Made by a program: the position numbers and the translations under genes
The notes under the pieces: model-generated
What the model saw: only the letters and a program-made list of their open reading frames with translations
The model's database searches: none
What the model was told of the DNA's origin: nothing
Shown here: positions 63,326 to 64,000 of the stretch, piece by piece
Layout: every line of letters begins with the position of its first letter
Numbering within the stretch: the first letter of the stretch is position 1
Assembly (NCBI GenBank): GCA_035771175.1
Contig: CM069613.1
Location: forward strand, 2,453,501-2,517,500
Origin: Paratinospora sagittata
Lineage: Eukaryota > Streptophyta > Magnoliopsida > Ranunculales > Menispermaceae
DNA: 64,000 nt
Direction of reading: 5' to 3'

Positions 63326-63399
63326 AAAAGACGCCCTCCCTTAAAGTTTTTTTTTTATTTTAAGGGAGGGCGTCTTTTCAAAAGACGCCCTCCCTTAAA
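63326..63399. repeat. three-copy 20-bp palindromic array
   Basis: AAAAGACGCCCTCCCTTAAA lies at 63326-63345 and 63380-63399, and its exact reverse complement lies at 63359-63378. Copies 2 and 3 form a perfect 20-bp hairpin with a one-base loop. It resembles piled-up transposon ends and is well placed to stall polymerases. Confidence 0.95.
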
Positions 63400-63658
63400 T
63401 CTAATATAAACCGGCAAGCCCACAATATAGCCAAATTAAAACAAAGATGAAACAGAAGGGATCATGCGGCTTCAATTTTACTTCCTTGCCAAAATACCAA
63501 GATTTAACATTCCTGAAAGTTAAATAATAAGACTAATGACCATGCACATCAAGCAAATTTATAAGGAAAAGGGATCTAATAATGCTATTAGTTTCTTGCT
63601 TGTTTTGAAATTCCTGTTAACTGTGAACTGGATCTTGATGAATTTGTGGGTTTCGCAG

Positions 63659-64000
63659 ATATGGAGGACAAGGTAAAATACACACTGAAACTCCTGGACG
63701 AAGATGGGGACTCTTTTGCCAAGAGAGCAGAAATGTACTACAAGAAGAGGCCAGAACTTATAGAGTTTGCAACAGATGACGACGATGAAGACAATCCTCC
63801 TGAAAAACTTGCATGTTCTCATCCAAATCCTGGAAAACTCAGCAAAAAGTTGCCTGAAGTACCTAGCATGCCAAAGTTTCCACAGATGTCAAATAAAAAT
63901 GATAAGGATCCAAAACCATTGTGCACCAAAAAACCACGAACAAAGAATACTACTACTACTACATGCACTAGTGATTCCCATAAGAGCAATGCCAAAGCAC
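63659..64000 (+). CDS. NETWORKED/KIP1-like actin-binding protein, partial (runs off the window)
   Basis: An exon opens after ttcgcag with codons for (D)[20 protein letters not shown], then [14 protein letters not shown]. This is the signature of the plant NAB actin-binding domain. It continues in frame to the window edge with acidic DDDDEDNPP and [12 protein letters not shown], like the linker of NET2-type proteins. Two oddities stand out. The usual first exon with the SWWW motif is not seen on this strand in the 2.4 kb upstream. And the text jumps from RPELIEF straight to ATDDDDED, where family members have about 40 more residues (RAYRALAERYDH and beyond). It could be a divergent paralogue or a pseudogene. 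The frame is open at 64000. Confidence 0.7.

Noticed and set aside
1..64000. CRISPR array or bacterial-type defence system
   Set aside because: Repeats present are transposon ends or microsatellites; the genes are intron-bearing plant nuclear genes.

Overview
The window is nuclear DNA from a flowering plant, most likely a eudicot. It is AT-rich, its genes carry many GT-AG introns, and the proteins belong to plant-only families. It also holds plant-type mobile elements: a Ty1/copia relic, tRNA-derived SINEs, and MITEs of the Mutator, hAT and PIF/Harbinger types. I cannot name the species. All exon models below were built by hand from splice-site phase and family continuity. For the five complete genes the exon lengths sum to an exact multiple of three.

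Layout. Positions 1-11079 are gene-poor and hold old repeats, including a tail-to-tail SINE foldback at about 9852-10311. An INDETERMINATE DOMAIN (IDD) zinc-finger transcription factor lies at 11080-16495 (+, 3 coding exons, 597 aa). A small RNA unit follows at 18100-18542: a telo-box and TATA promoter, then two box C/D snoRNAs whose guides match 18S and 25S rRNA. A four-unit degenerate repeat comes next. A decayed copia reverse transcriptase/RNase H lies at 20699-21652. A mitochondrial-type cation diffusion facilitator (MTPC1/MTP6-like, 12 exons, 520 aa, -) spans 23746-32294. A PsbP-domain thylakoid-lumen protein (PPD1-like, 3 exons, 294 aa, +) spans 34397-36252. A transposon island with a long inverted repeat fills about 36440-38790. 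LUMINIDEPENDENS (LD, 13 coding exons, 1093 aa, -) spans 39496-50102. A JMJ24-type JmjC protein (13 coding exons, 947 aa, -) spans 51096-58490, with a probable 5' UTR exon near 61124. A 495-bp tandem duplication and a three-copy palindrome precede a NETWORKED/KIP1-like exon that runs off the right edge at 63659-64000 (+).

How the genes relate. They are not an operon. Two neighbours on the same strand, LD and JMJ24, both act on chromatin or transcription. MTPC1 and the PsbP gene are divergent across about 2.1 kb, while the PsbP gene and LD converge on the transposon island.

The most notable points are: the JMJ24-type protein has lost all three iron ligands of the JmjC fold (Gln, Asn and Phe replace His, Asp/Glu and His); the snoRNA unit has recognisable rRNA targets; the NETWORKED-like exon appears to lack the second half of its actin-binding domain; and several MITEs still show clear target-site duplications inside JMJ24 introns. 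No wholly new biological system could be demonstrated.
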